Below are positions 46,584 to 56,380 of a stretch of 64,000 bases of DNA, in pieces; within the stretch, counting starts at the first letter, position 1; every line of letters starts with the position of its first letter. Made by a program: the position numbers and the translations under genes. The stretch lies in assembly GCA_017412115.1 (NCBI GenBank), contig JAFPYR010000090.1:37429-101428 (forward strand), given 5' to 3'. This stretch comes from Bacteroidales bacterium. Its GTDB lineage: Bacteria > Bacteroidota > Bacteroidia > Bacteroidales > UBA3824. Below the pieces are notes generated by a model that worked only from the letters and a program-made list of their open reading frames with translations, made no database searches and was not told the DNA's origin.

Positions 46584-48079
46584 ATGAAAAAAAATTTTTT
46601 AAACATTATTAAATACGCATCAAGCATCCGTTTGATAATAAAATTCATGAGTATTGTACTAATGCTATGCCTGAATTCGGGCATAGCATTTGCTCAACTC
46701 GAATTTTCAAATTGGATTGGCGGGGAAAATACAATTATTCATATTAACATGGATGGCACTACCGAACTCAAAACATATAACGGTATCGCCAGCAATGATA
46801 CCCATAATGATTTAAACGAACAACTTATATCAACAAAAGAGGGTAAACCAATATTAAAAATCAGTAATAAAAATGCAAAATTCGATGGTCATGGTATGAA
46901 TAATATTGTTTCCATCACATCTCTTAATGGAGAAGAGTTATTTCCGGAGCTTCACACAAGAGCTTATTCATTACTTCCATTTATATTGAAAAGTCCTGAC
47001 AATAAATATGTCTATGCGATATATAGTAGTTATTCATTAAGTTATAAAGGATTAGAAGAGTATTATAAAACTCAAATAAGATGCTTTTGCAAGAATAATT
47101 CTGATGAAACAGACAAAGGTAAAGATTTTTTATTAAATGAATTTGAAGGTTTTTTTCACCAAAACGTAAACGAAATATATCCTTTTTTTTGTGGATTTTC
47201 TCATACTGACAACAAAAGCGTATGGATAATATCAGAAATAAAAGGTATTGATAGTGTAGCAACAATAAAAATATCGGGGGATAAAATTACAGAAAAAAAA
47301 AGTCATATCTTCATTTAGAAGCTGATGAATCTTTAACATCACAGGGAATTACCACAACAAAACCCATAGATAATGGAATCATATATAAGTATTTAGGAAG
47401 TAACAAAGAGGTGTTAGCATTGTCTTTCGATCAAGACAAAGGAATATTTACAGAAAAAAAGAGATATAAATTACCTGCCAATACTGCATGGATTCAAGTT
47501 ACTGCCTCTGGAGAATTTTTATATTATATCACCGGTGAAAAACTCTCAAGCAGAAAGAATATTAGTACATTAAACCGAATAAGTATAAATGACTTAGAAA
47601 ACGGAATATACGACAATATTTTAAAAATAAATGTCGGGGATATTATAAATGCAATGACTATCGGCATAGACGGCAACATTTACATCAAGAACACAAAAAA
47701 ACTTTACGCAGTCTATGATTCGGAAAGCGATAACCCGCAGCTTGAACTATTATATGACGGAAATAATATAGCAGATTTCTGCGTACGCTTTCCCAATTAT
47801 TTATATCCGTTTGAATTATTTGCCGCAGAAACAGATTGTAATAAGAATGTTGATTTTACTTTTCAGGACAAAAAAAATGAAATTAAAGCATACGAATGGA
47901 ATTTTGGTGACGGCAATACTTCTGAAGAAAAATCCCCAAAACATTTTTACCAAGAAGCAGGAGTATACAAAGTTTCACTCAAAGTAACACTCAATAATGG
48001 GTACAAAAAAACTATTCCATCAAGAAAAATAGCGATTTCAAAAGGACCAAAAGCTCCAAGCATAAAGGAATCGGAATAA
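46584..48079 (+). pseudogene. Exported PKD-domain protein split by a frameshift
   Basis: Two frames form one protein. The first (46584-47318, 244 codons) has a signal peptide (MSIVLMLCLNSGIAFAQ). The second runs to 48079 and ends in a PKD domain (YEWNFGDGNTSEEKSPKHFY). Past the nine-A tract at 47293-47301 the second frame reads KSYLHLEADESLTSQ without a stop before joining the later ORF, so gaining one A would restore about 498 residues. The middle part looks like a beta-propeller of WD/PQQ type but is not identified. It is a secreted or surface protein, currently off or slippage-dependent. Confidence 0.75.
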
Positions 48080-48099
48080 AAAAAATCATATAAAACGGA

Positions 48100-48129
48100 T
48101 TGTTTTTACGGTTTTTTGCATTATCTTTG
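48100..48129 (+). promoter_or_regulatory. Promoter of the second ACP gene
   Basis: TTG (48100-48102), 19 bases, then TATCTTTG (48122-48129). Transcription would give an untranslated leader of about 85 bases before 48220. Confidence 0.6.
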
Positions 48130-48219
48130 CCGCCGGATTTCATTTGTTTTTTATAGGTGAAATATGGCGGCAGATTTTATCTGCAAGTTTTTTTTTAAAA
48201 TATCATAGTAGCACACGAA

Positions 48220-48477
48220 ATGGAAGAATTAATCACAGAACTCAAAAAAGAAATCATTAAGACGTTGAATCTTGAAGAGATAAAAGTAGAAGACATAAAA
48301 AACGACGAGCCACTTTTCGGTTCGGGTTTGGGATTAGACTCTATTGACGCATTGGAACTTATCGTAATGATGGAAAAGAAATACGGTATAAAATTGAAAG
48401 ACGTTTCCCAAGGCAAAAAGATTTTCACCTCCGTTAATACAATGGCAGAATACGTAAAAAACAACAGACAGAAATAA
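48220..48477 (+). CDS. Acyl carrier protein (second copy)
   Basis: The 85-residue acidic protein has the phosphopantetheine motif GLGLDSIDALELIVMMEKKYG with Ser41. It differs clearly from the ACP at 44512 (different helix I and attachment-site residues), so this is not a recent duplication. It heads a run of four plus-strand genes (small transporter, GT2, MMPL-PlsC fusion, esterase). Confidence 0.92.
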   Translation: MEELITELKKEIIKTLNLEEIKVEDIKNDEPLFGSGLGLDSIDALELIVMMEKKYGIKLKDVSQGKKIFTSVNTMAEYVKNNRQK

Positions 48478-48503
48478 TTTTTTTTGCACACATTTTTAGA
48501 AAA

Positions 48504-48857
48504 ATGTTGAAACTTTTAGCATTATCACTTTTTCAGTGCGCATTATCGGCATTAGGACAGGTTTTCCTAAAAATTGCAATGTCAAAAGCCGTAAAATTTG
48601 AATTCACGTGGACTGTAATCAAATCGTATTTAACAAATTGGAATCTCCTTTACAGCGGTTTGTGTATGTTAGGAGCGATGTTTACGTGGTTTTATATTTT
48701 AAGACATTTTGAATTTTCGGCGGCTTATCCGCTGACAAGTTTCAGTTACGTTTTAGGCGTTTTAGCGGCAATGTGGTTTTTCGGTGAAACAGTATCCCCG
48801 TCACGGTGGTTAGGTTTGGTGTTAATAGTTTCAGGAACGTTTCTTTTGTTAAAATAA
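48504..48857 (+). CDS. EamA/SMR-type four-span membrane protein
   Basis: The 117-residue product has four hydrophobic spans and the C-terminal WLGLVLIVSGTFLLL, as in small multidrug-resistance and ArnE/ArnF-like flippase subunits. The segment FSAAYPLTSFSYVLGVLAAM resembles the ArnE/F group, and the neighbouring GT2 gene fits a lipid-linked sugar flippase. The substrate is inferred only. Confidence 0.8.
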   Translation: MLKLLALSLFQCALSALGQVFLKIAMSKAVKFEFTWTVIKSYLTNWNLLYSGLCMLGAMFTWFYILRHFEFSAAYPLTSFSYVLGVLAAMWFFGETVSPSRWLGLVLIVSGTFLLLK

Positions 48858-48860
48858 AAA

Positions 48861-49634
48861 ATGGAAAAAAGCACTGCCCGGATATTCAAAGAAATGAAAA
48901 TATGCGTTGTTATTCCGACATACAACAATGCTAAATTTTTGCGTGCCGTATTGGACAGTGTCTTATCAGAGGTTGAAGACCTCATCGTTGTAAACGATTC
49001 AAGTCCTGATGAAACTGAAGAAATTTTATTATCTTATAATCAAAGGATTACCTATTTAAAACATTCTAAAAACTGCGGCAAAGGCAAAGCCCTGATAACA
49101 GGTTTTAAAAAAGCTAAAAAGCTCGGATTCGATTATGCCGTAACTATGGACTCAGACTCTCAACACAAGGCATCTGATTTAAGGAGTTTTGCTTTGGAAA
49201 TTTCCTCACACCCCGGCGCACTGATTGTCGGAGAAAGAGATTTGGAGGGCAAATTATCTCAAGCCTCAGGCTTTGCTAACAAGTTTTCAAACTTTTGGTT
49301 CACCGTCCACACCTTGAAAAAATTGAAAGACACACAAACGGGTTACAGACTTTACCCGATGAAACCGATAGCAGATTTCAAGATTTTTTCCTCGAAATAC
49401 GAAACTGAATTGGAAATGTTAGTAAGGGCGGCTTGGCGCGGTGTTGAAATACGCAGCATAAAAATCAACGTTTACTATCCGCCTTCAGGCGAGAGAGTTT
49501 CGAGTTTCCGCCCGGGACGCGACTTTATGAGAATCAGCGTTTTGAACACGATTTTCACATTTGCGGCATTTTTGTACGGTTATCCGTCGATGTTAATACA
49601 TTTTTTAATCAGAAAATTCAAAAAACAATGTTAG
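48861..49634 (+). CDS. Family 2 glycosyltransferase (polyprenyl-phosphate type)
   Basis: The 257-residue product contains MKICVVIPTYNNAKFLRAVL, a metal-binding DSD in VTMDSDSQHKA and DTQTGYRLYPM. This combination is typical of GT2 enzymes of the dolichol/polyprenyl-phosphate sugar transferase group. A second start at 48894 (the MKIC methionine) is equally possible. The stop overlaps the MMPL gene by seven bases. The C-terminus is hydrophobic. Confidence 0.87.
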   Translation: MEKSTARIFKEMKICVVIPTYNNAKFLRAVLDSVLSEVEDLIVVNDSSPDETEEILLSYNQRITYLKHSKNCGKGKALITGFKKAKKLGFDYAVTMDSDSQHKASDLRSFALEISSHPGALIVGERDLEGKLSQASGFANKFSNFWFTVHTLKKLKDTQTGYRLYPMKPIADFKIFSSKYETELEMLVRAAWRGVEIRSIKINVYYPPSGERVSSFRPGRDFMRISVLNTIFTFAAFLYGYPSMLIHFLIRKFKKQC

Positions 49635-52600
49635 CCTCTTGGTTTGTTAAAATATACGTTTTTTTCTCCAAGCGCAAGGCATTGCTTTTTGCGTTGATGT
49701 CAGCTTTGATAATTTTTTCCGTTCTTTTAACGTTAAAACTTGATTTCAAAGAAGATATAGCGGATTTTTTACCCTCTGGCGAAAAATATTCAGAGATCAA
49801 AAACATTGTTTCTACCGCCTCCGGCAATTCTAAAATCTTCATTTTTTTTCAATCCGCAGACTCCTCTGATTATGAAAACCGCACGATTGAATGTATGGAT
49901 TTTTTTGCAGAAAAGTTGTTAAAAGGCAAAGATTCTTTACTTTTCAAAGATTTATCCTACAAATTCGACGATAAAAACATCAGCGAAACAAGCGATTTTA
50001 TTTTAGAAAACATTCCGTACTTTTTAAGTCAAAAGGATTATCTAAATATTGACTCATCTCTTAACGAAAACCGTATAAAAACGGCAATGGAAGTTGATAA
50101 AAAGATTTTGCAATCGCCTGCGCCGCAATATGTTAAGAACGTAATCAGAAAAGATCCCTTCGGATTGTTTTTGAATGAAATTTCGGGATTAAAAAATTTA
50201 AAACCCTCAAATGAATATTCTTACATCAACGGTCATATTTTTGAAAGTAAAAAAAGCCGCGGCATAATATTTTTCAATTCGCCCGCCTCAATGAGCGAAA
50301 GTAATATTAATTCGCAAATAATCAACAAATTAACGCTCAACATTTTAGAAACCGAGAAAGAATTCCCCGACATTAAAATTTCACTTTTCGGAGCTCCGGT
50401 CATAGCCGTTTGCAATTCGAGCCAAATAAAAAAAGACACGCTCTTAACAACAATTACATCTGTGGTTTTAATAGCGTTAATTCTTTGGTTTTCAATCAGA
50501 AGCATTAAGAATTTGCTTTTAATGTCGCTGACACTAATTTTCGGCTTTTTGATTTCGGGAGGCGTTGCGTTTTTGGTTTTTGGAAAAGTTTCGTTGATTT
50601 CGCTCGGAATTTCAGCCGTTTTTACGGGAATCGCTGCAAACTATCCTTTGCATTACATAACGCACCTTTATCACACGAAAAACACTCTAACAAACTTAAA
50701 AGAAATAGCCTCGCCCCTTGTTGTGGGCAATTTAACAACCGTTGCGGCATTTTTTTCATTGATGTTTTCGGATTCGGGTGCGCTTTCGGATTTAGGTTTT
50801 ATGGGCGGGGTATTGCTGCTTGCAAGTATAATTTTCACTCTCGTCTTTTTGCCGCATTTAGTTGAAAAAAAAGAAATAAAAGAAAATAACACAAACTCTA
50901 AATTCAACTTTTTCAATGTATTACAAAAGAAAACAGTTGTAATTCCGATTTTGTGCTTAACACCTGTTGCAGTCTTTTTCTCACTCAAAACAGAGTTTGA
51001 TTCCGACCTTCACAACATAAATTTTATGACTGAAGATTTAAAGGCGGAAGCTAAACATACTTTTTCGTTAATTAACTCTGACACAACGATTTGTGTTTAC
51101 ATAACGGCTAAAACGAAAGATTTTCAAAAGACATTGGAATTAACCGAAAAGATAAACGAAATCTCTAAGATGTTGAAAAAAGAAAATCTAATCAGCAGCA
51201 TTTCAGGAATTTCAAAATATATTCCCTCAAATAGCAAACAACTTGAAAATCTAACACTTTGGAACAATTATATAAAACAAAACAAAAAGTTTATAATCGA
51301 GAATTTAGAGAAATACGCTAACGAGAACAATCTCAAAATGCAGTATTTTTTGCCGTTCAAAGAAATCCTCGAAAAGGAATACAGCGTTAAAAATCCTGAT
51401 TTTTTCATGCCCGTAATTAAGACGGGGCTAAAAAACTACATTCAAAGCGATTCATCGCAAACCTCAACCGTAACCATTTTAAAACTAAAACCATCTGATT
51501 CTGAAAAAGTTATAAACCGTTTCAAAAATATTGACGAAGGAATTTACGCTTTTGACGAAAGATTAATGGCGCAAAGCCTTACTAACGCTTTGAACGAAGA
51601 TTTCAACTACGTTTTGTTTGCCGCCGGAATTATCGTCTTTGTGTTTTTAGCTATATCGTTTCATAGTACGGAATTGTGTTTAATAGCCTTTATACCACTT
51701 ACAATCAGTTGGTTTTGGATTTTAGGATTGATGTACGCCGTTGATATTAAATTCAATATCGTAAACATTATTTTAGCAACGTTCATTTTCGGACAGGGCG
51801 ACGATTATGCAATTTTCATAACGGAAGGGTTGATTTATGAATTTTCTTACGGCAAAAAAGTATTGAACTCTTTCAAAAAATCAGTCGTAATCTCCTCTGT
51901 GATAATGTTTGTCGGAATAGGCTCTTTGATTTTGGCAAAACACCCCGCTATGAGTTCGCTCGGGGGCGTCGTAATTATAGGAATGTTTTCGGTGGTAATG
52001 GCATCACTGATTTTCCCGCCGCTGATTTTCAAGATGTTAGCCTATCAAAACGGCAAAAAACGTTTTCATCCGCACACCATAAAAGATATTTTGATGACCG
52101 GAATATATTTCATCGGTTTTGTCGGAGCCTGTACAATTCTGTTTATCAGCTCACTAAAACTAAAACTAAGAAATTTTAAATCCATGGAAGACAAAATCCG
52201 CCTCCATAAAGTCCTAAAAAAACTATCAATGGCAGTTAAATGGATTCCCGGAACAAAATTCATTATCGACAATCCCGAAAACGAAAACTTTCAAAAGCCG
52301 GCTATCATAATTGCCAATCATTCGTCGATTTTTGACGTTTTGTGTCTGATGTACATAAGCGACAAAATTCTTTTTGTCACTAACGATAATCAGCAGAAAA
52401 ACCTCCTTTACGGGCATATACTTAAATCCGCCGATTTTCTTCCCGCCTCTGACGGTTATGACAAATTAGCGGAGAAATTCTCGCCTTATATTCAAAACGG
52501 TTTTTCTGTCGTAGTCTTTCCCGAAGGCACAAGAAGTACCGACATGAAAATTCACAGATTTCATCAAGGCGCATTTTATCTCGCAAAATATTTCAATCTT

Positions 52601-53176
52601 GACATTTTGCCGGTAATAATCCACGGTGCAGGACGTACAATGTCCAAAAATGATTTTCTATTATCACCGTCAAAGATAACGCTTTCCATTCAAAAACGTA
52701 TCACGCCTAATAATGAAATGATTTCGGATACTGTTTTGGAGACTACAAGAAACATAAGGCATTACATGGTAGACCTTTATGATAAAATTGCAGAAAAATG
52801 CGAAGACATGGATTTCGTTAAAAACATTATTAAAAGCAATTTCCTTTACAAAGGTTACGATGCGGCAAAATCTTTGAAAAAAAGCTTCAACAAAAACTTG
52901 CAACTCTTTGAAAATAAAAACAATATTCAAAAAGTATGTTTTATCAATTCGGGTTATGGTGAGTTACCTTTACTTTACAGCCTGCTAAACAAGAAAACCT
53001 CCGTTAAGGCGTATGAAGACGACCCTGAAAAAATTCTTTTTAGCGAAAACTGTGTCGATAAACCTCAAAATCTGAAATATTACTCCAAAAACGAGTTTTC
53101 TAAAGAGGAAGATTTCGATTTAATATTTGTTATCGACCAAGATATTGAAGATTTGAAAAACGCTGTAAAAATCTAA
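49628..53176 (+). CDS. MMPL/RND-type exporter fused to PlsC acyltransferase and a C-terminal Rossmann-like piece
   Basis: The 1182-residue protein has three parts. Residues 1-860 are an RND/MMPL exporter: an N-terminal span, periplasmic loops, two groups of membrane spans, and GQGDDYAIFITEGLIYEF near 723. Residues 870-1070 are a PlsC-type acyltransferase with NHSSIFD near 896 and FPEGTRSTDM near 963. The last 110 residues resemble a truncated methyltransferase fold (VCFINSGYGELPLLYSLLN). Joining exporter and acyltransferase suggests acylation coupled to lipid export. It follows the GT2 gene with overlap. Confidence 0.88.
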   Translation: MLASWFVKIYVFFSKRKALLFALMSALIIFSVLLTLKLDFKEDIADFLPSGEKYSEIKNIVSTASGNSKIFIFFQSADSSDYENRTIECMDFFAEKLLKGKDSLLFKDLSYKFDDKNISETSDFILENIPYFLSQKDYLNIDSSLNENRIKTAMEVDKKILQSPAPQYVKNVIRKDPFGLFLNEISGLKNLKPSNEYSYINGHIFESKKSRGIIFFNSPASMSESNINSQIINKLTLNILETEKEFPDIKISLFGAPVIAVCNSSQIKKDTLLTTITSVVLIALILWFSIRSIKNLLLMSLTLIFGFLISGGVAFLVFGKVSLISLGISAVFTGIAANYPLHYITHLYHTKNTLTNLKEIASPLVVGNLTTVAAFFSLMFSDSGALSDLGFMGGVLLLASIIFTLVFLPHLVEKKEIKENNTNSKFNFFNVLQKKTVVIPILCLTPVAVFFSLKTEFDSDLHNINFMTEDLKAEAKHTFSLINSDTTICVYITAKTKDFQKTLELTEKINEISKMLKKENLISSISGISKYIPSNSKQLENLTLWNNYIKQNKKFIIENLEKYANENNLKMQYFLPFKEILEKEYSVKNPDFFMPVIKTGLKNYIQSDSSQTSTVTILKLKPSDSEKVINRFKNIDEGIYAFDERLMAQSLTNALNEDFNYVLFAAGIIVFVFLAISFHSTELCLIAFIPLTISWFWILGLMYAVDIKFNIVNIILATFIFGQGDDYAIFITEGLIYEFSYGKKVLNSFKKSVVISSVIMFVGIGSLILAKHPAMSSLGGVVIIGMFSVVMASLIFPPLIFKMLAYQNGKKRFHPHTIKDILMTGIYFIGFVGACTILFISSLKLKLRNFKSMEDKIRLHKVLKKLSMAVKWIPGTKFIIDNPENENFQKPAIIIANHSSIFDVLCLMYISDKILFVTNDNQQKNLLYGHILKSADFLPASDGYDKLAEKFSPYIQNGFSVVVFPEGTRSTDMKIHRFHQGAFYLAKYFNLDILPVIIHGAGRTMSKNDFLLSPSKITLSIQKRITPNNEMISDTVLETTRNIRHYMVDLYDKIAEKCEDMDFVKNIIKSNFLYKGYDAAKSLKKSFNKNLQLFENKNNIQKVCFINSGYGELPLLYSLLNKKTSVKAYEDDPEKILFSENCVDKPQNLKYYSKNEFSKEEDFDLIFVIDQDIEDLKNAVKI

Positions 53177-53183
53177 AAAAAAC

Positions 53184-54035
53184 ATGGCAAAAACTTTTCT
53201 TATGATTTTATTTTCCTTTCTAATAACGTTTTCCTTACAAGCACAGGAAAAAATTCAACTTTGGAAAGGTCAGACAAAAGACGATTACCGCAAAAAGAAA
53301 GTCTTTCTATATTGTTTCCCTTTAGAAAACAAAGAAAACAAAGCGGCAATAATTTTCTGTCCGGGTGGAAGTTACTGCTATTTAGCTAAAGAAAACGAGG
53401 GATTCTCTCCCGCTAAAAAGTTCAGAGATTACGGTTTCAATACTTTCGTCCTAATTTACAGGCGCGGCATCAAAGGCAACCGTTATCCTGCGCAAATTCA
53501 AGATTTACAAAAGGCGATTGTTTATGTCAGAGAAGAATTAGGAATTGATTCTTTAGGTGTGTGCGGTTTTTCGGCAGGGGGACATTTGTCGGGGACTTCG
53601 GCTGTTTATTATGACAAAAACTTTATCGACCAAAAAGCCCATAATTTAAAGCCTAACTTCAATATAATGATATATCCCGTTGTAACAATGAAAGATGATT
53701 ACGTCCATAAAAAATCCCGCAGAAATCTCTTAGGACAAAATTACAGCCTCGGACAAAAAGATTCTATGTCGCTTGAACTGAATATAAAAAAGACCGTGCC
53801 GCCGCTTTACATTCTCGCCTGCAAAGACGACCCGATTGTAAAATTCCAAAACTCTCAAAGACTTGCCGATACTTTAACAAATAACGGCAATCTTTTCAGA
53901 TTCAGACTTTTTGAAAGCGGCGGACACGGCTTCGGTATCAATCCTAACCTTATAAAAAGCAGCGATAAAAGTGCCGCTTATTGGCATGAAGATTTTATTT
54001 CATGGCTCAAAGCTATCTCAGTAGCAAGAGAATGA
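53184..54035 (+). CDS. Secreted alpha/beta-hydrolase (acetyl-esterase-like)
   Basis: The 283-residue product has a signal peptide (MILFSFLITFSLQAQ). It shows an esterase fold with CPGGSYCYLAKENEG (oxyanion-hole type), the nucleophile elbow GFSAGGHLSG with Ser near 130, Asp in CKDDPIVKF and His in GGHGFG. It resembles carbohydrate acetyl-esterases (BD-FAE/Axe type). It begins seven bases after the MMPL stop, and its 3' end overlaps the convergent dxr gene by 58 bases. Confidence 0.87.
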   Translation: MAKTFLMILFSFLITFSLQAQEKIQLWKGQTKDDYRKKKVFLYCFPLENKENKAAIIFCPGGSYCYLAKENEGFSPAKKFRDYGFNTFVLIYRRGIKGNRYPAQIQDLQKAIVYVREELGIDSLGVCGFSAGGHLSGTSAVYYDKNFIDQKAHNLKPNFNIMIYPVVTMKDDYVHKKSRRNLLGQNYSLGQKDSMSLELNIKKTVPPLYILACKDDPIVKFQNSQRLADTLTNNGNLFRFRLFESGGHGFGINPNLIKSSDKSAAYWHEDFISWLKAISVARE

Positions 54036-55156
54036 GTCTTTGTAATATCCTCAAGTGTGGGATTTTCAATAAAATCTGTTTTCTCCATCACTGACTCTAT
54101 CAAATCCGACATCTCTAAAAATCCGATTTGATTCTCCAAAAACTTTTTAACGGCGATTTCGTTTGCCGCATTCATAATGCAAGGTAAGTTTCCGCCCTTT
54201 TTAGCGGCGTACATTGCAAGCGAAAGATTTCTGAAAGTTTCCAAATCAGGCTTTTCAAAGGTCAGTCCCTGAGGTAGCGAAAAGAAATCAACCCTCGGAA
54301 AATCACTTTTCAACCTCTGCGGAAACCCTATTGCGTACTGAATCGGTAAACGCATATCCGGCATTCCTAACTGCATCTTCACCGAACCGTCCTCAAACTC
54401 TACGCCCGAATGAATAATGCTTTGAGGATGAATCAAAACTTCAATTTTCTCAACCGGAACATTAAAAAGGTGCATAGCCTCAATCGTTTCCAAACCCTTG
54501 TTCATAAGCGAGGCCGAATCTATCGTAACCTTTGCGCCCATGTTCCAATTAGGATGTTTCAACGCCTGTTCCTTTTTAACGGTTTTAAGGTAATCCCTTG
54601 TCTTGCCCCTGAAAGGTCCGCCCGAGGCGGTAAGAAGTATTTTTTCAACGGCATTGTTTCCCTCTCCGGCCAACGACTGAAAAATAGCAGAATGTTCACT
54701 ATCCACCGGCAAAACCGGCACTCCGTTTTTAGCAGCCTCTGAGATAACAATTTTTCCCGCTGCAACCAATGTTTCCTTGTTAGCAAGGGCAACAGGCTTT
54801 TTGTGCCTCAAGGCATTAACGGTAGGAACAAGTCCCGAATATCCCACCATAGCAGCCAAAACCATATCAACGGTTTCAAACTCCACAGCCGAATTAACCG
54901 ACTCCGAACCCGCAAATACTTTTATCGGATACTTCTCTAACGCATCCCTTAACAGCGGATATTTCTCCTTGTCGGCAATCACCACGGCATTAGGCTGAAA
55001 TTCTATGGCTTGCTTAGCTAATAATTCCCAATTCTTGTTAGCAACGAGAATCTCGGCTGAGAATCTCTCAGGATTCCTCCTGATAACATCCAAAGTCTGA
55101 GTTCCGATACTTCCCGTAGAACCCAATATCGCGATTTTTCTTTTTTCTAAAGTCAT
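53978..55156 (-). CDS. dxr: 1-deoxy-D-xylulose 5-phosphate reductoisomerase
   Basis: The 392-residue enzyme makes methylerythritol phosphate, the first committed step of the MEP isoprenoid pathway. The NADPH-binding start is KIAILGSTGSIGTQTLDVI. The active-site region is PNWNMGAKVTIDSASLMNKG near 210, and LPVDSEHSAIFQSL near 150 carries catalytic residues. It is the last gene of panC-panD-M23-dxr and overlaps the esterase gene tail to tail. Confidence 0.96.
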   Translation of the reverse strand: MTLEKRKIAILGSTGSIGTQTLDVIRRNPERFSAEILVANKNWELLAKQAIEFQPNAVVIADKEKYPLLRDALEKYPIKVFAGSESVNSAVEFETVDMVLAAMVGYSGLVPTVNALRHKKPVALANKETLVAAGKIVISEAAKNGVPVLPVDSEHSAIFQSLAGEGNNAVEKILLTASGGPFRGKTRDYLKTVKKEQALKHPNWNMGAKVTIDSASLMNKGLETIEAMHLFNVPVEKIEVLIHPQSIIHSGVEFEDGSVKMQLGMPDMRLPIQYAIGFPQRLKSDFPRVDFFSLPQGLTFEKPDLETFRNLSLAMYAAKKGGNLPCIMNAANEIAVKKFLENQIGFLEMSDLIESVMEKTDFIENPTLEDITKTHSLATEIALSHEIKSSCQ

Positions 55157-55165
55157 AATAGAATG

Positions 55166-56002
55166 TTAATAAGCAATATATGTTTCGGGATCGATAGGTT
55201 TACCGTTTTCCCAAAGTTCAAAATGAAGATGGGTGCCCGAGGTCAATTCGCCTGAATTGCCGATAATAGCTATCGGCTCACCTGCCTCTACCCTATCGCC
55301 TACTTTTTTCAACAAAGTCGAATTATGCTTATAAATCGAAACTAAATTGTTTTCGTGCTGAACCTGTATCACATTGCCCGTCTCCACAGACCAAGTGGCA
55401 AGAATAACCGTACCCGGCAAAGTAGCAAGAACGGGTTCACCGTCTTTTGCAGCAATGTCAATACCTAAATGTTCCATCGAAAAATTGTTGGTAACGACAC
55501 CCTTGACAGGTATAAAAAACGTCATATTCTTGTATTTTTCCTTGCCAGGCTCGCCGATAACAGCCGTAAGTGTCTGCTGCTCTTCAAGTTCGATAAGAGT
55601 TTGAAGTATACTGTCGTGTTTTATCTTGGCATAATCGTCCCTTTGCTTTTTCATAACGGTATCAATAGGCTTTACCTCGGCATCTATATTACCGTTCATA
55701 AGGTTGCGGATTGATGCGAAATATTGGTTTCTCTCCTCCAAAAGGTTACGTATGCTGTCAAGTTTCAAAGCACTCTCCTTCAACTCACTGCTGTAAAGAC
55801 TATCGTCCGAGGCGGGCAAAAATCTTTTTAGCGGTGTATAAACGAGCAACACAAAAACCAATGCAGCTATCACAAATACAGCCACGCCCAAAAGCGCAAC
55901 CATATTGTTTTTGGTGGCACGGTACGACTTCTCTTCGTGCAGAGTCGTTTCGTTATACAATATTATTCTGTACCTGTCCTTAGCTTTTTTTTCCTTTGCC
56001 AT
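55166..56002 (-). CDS. M23 family (LytM-type) murein endopeptidase
   Basis: The 278-residue protein has one N-terminal membrane span (about 31-55), a coiled-coil stretch (about 66-140) and a C-terminal peptidase_M23 domain. Zinc ligands lie in EHLGIDIAAKDG and GTHLHFELWENG. This is the architecture of membrane-anchored M23 cell-wall peptidases and EnvC-like activators. It is transcribed with panD and dxr. Confidence 0.93.
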   Translation of the reverse strand: MAKEKKAKDRYRIILYNETTLHEEKSYRATKNNMVALLGVAVFVIAALVFVLLVYTPLKRFLPASDDSLYSSELKESALKLDSIRNLLEERNQYFASIRNLMNGNIDAEVKPIDTVMKKQRDDYAKIKHDSILQTLIELEEQQTLTAVIGEPGKEKYKNMTFFIPVKGVVTNNFSMEHLGIDIAAKDGEPVLATLPGTVILATWSVETGNVIQVQHENNLVSIYKHNSTLLKKVGDRVEAGEPIAIIGNSGELTSGTHLHFELWENGKPIDPETYIAY

Positions 56003-56026
56003 AAATCTTTATACGGTTTTTCAGCT

Positions 56027-56377
56027 TTAAACTAATCTGTTTGTCTGACTGTCAGGGAAAATGACCGTCGGGTTAAAAGTTTTCGCCTCTTGAAAATCCA
56101 TCGAAGCGTATGACATTATTATAACAATATCCCCTACGGAAGCTTTTCTTGCCGCAGGACCGTTAAGACAAATGCAGCCCGAATTTTCTTCTCCCCTGAT
56201 AACGTACGTATCAAGCCTCTCGCCGTTATTAACATTAACAATCTGAACCCTCTCATTCTCGATAATGTTTGCCGCATCCATCAACGCCCCGTCAATGGTA
56301 ATGCTGCCGATGTACTGAAGGTTGGCCTGAGTAACCGTTACCCTGTGAATTTTGGATTTTAAAACTTCTATATTCAT
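56027..56377 (-). CDS. panD: Aspartate 1-decarboxylase
   Basis: The 116-residue proenzyme makes beta-alanine for pantothenate. The self-cleavage site is the Gly24-Ser25 bond in QYIGSITID, which gives the pyruvoyl group. Further motifs are [20 protein letters not shown] and [20 protein letters not shown]. It follows panC by three bases. Confidence 0.97.
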   Translation of the reverse strand: MNIEVLKSKIHRVTVTQANLQYIGSITIDGALMDAANIIENERVQIVNVNNGERLDTYVIRGEENSGCICLNGPAARKASVGDIVIIMSYASMDFQEAKTFNPTVIFPDSQTNRLV

Positions 56378-56380
56378 TGT

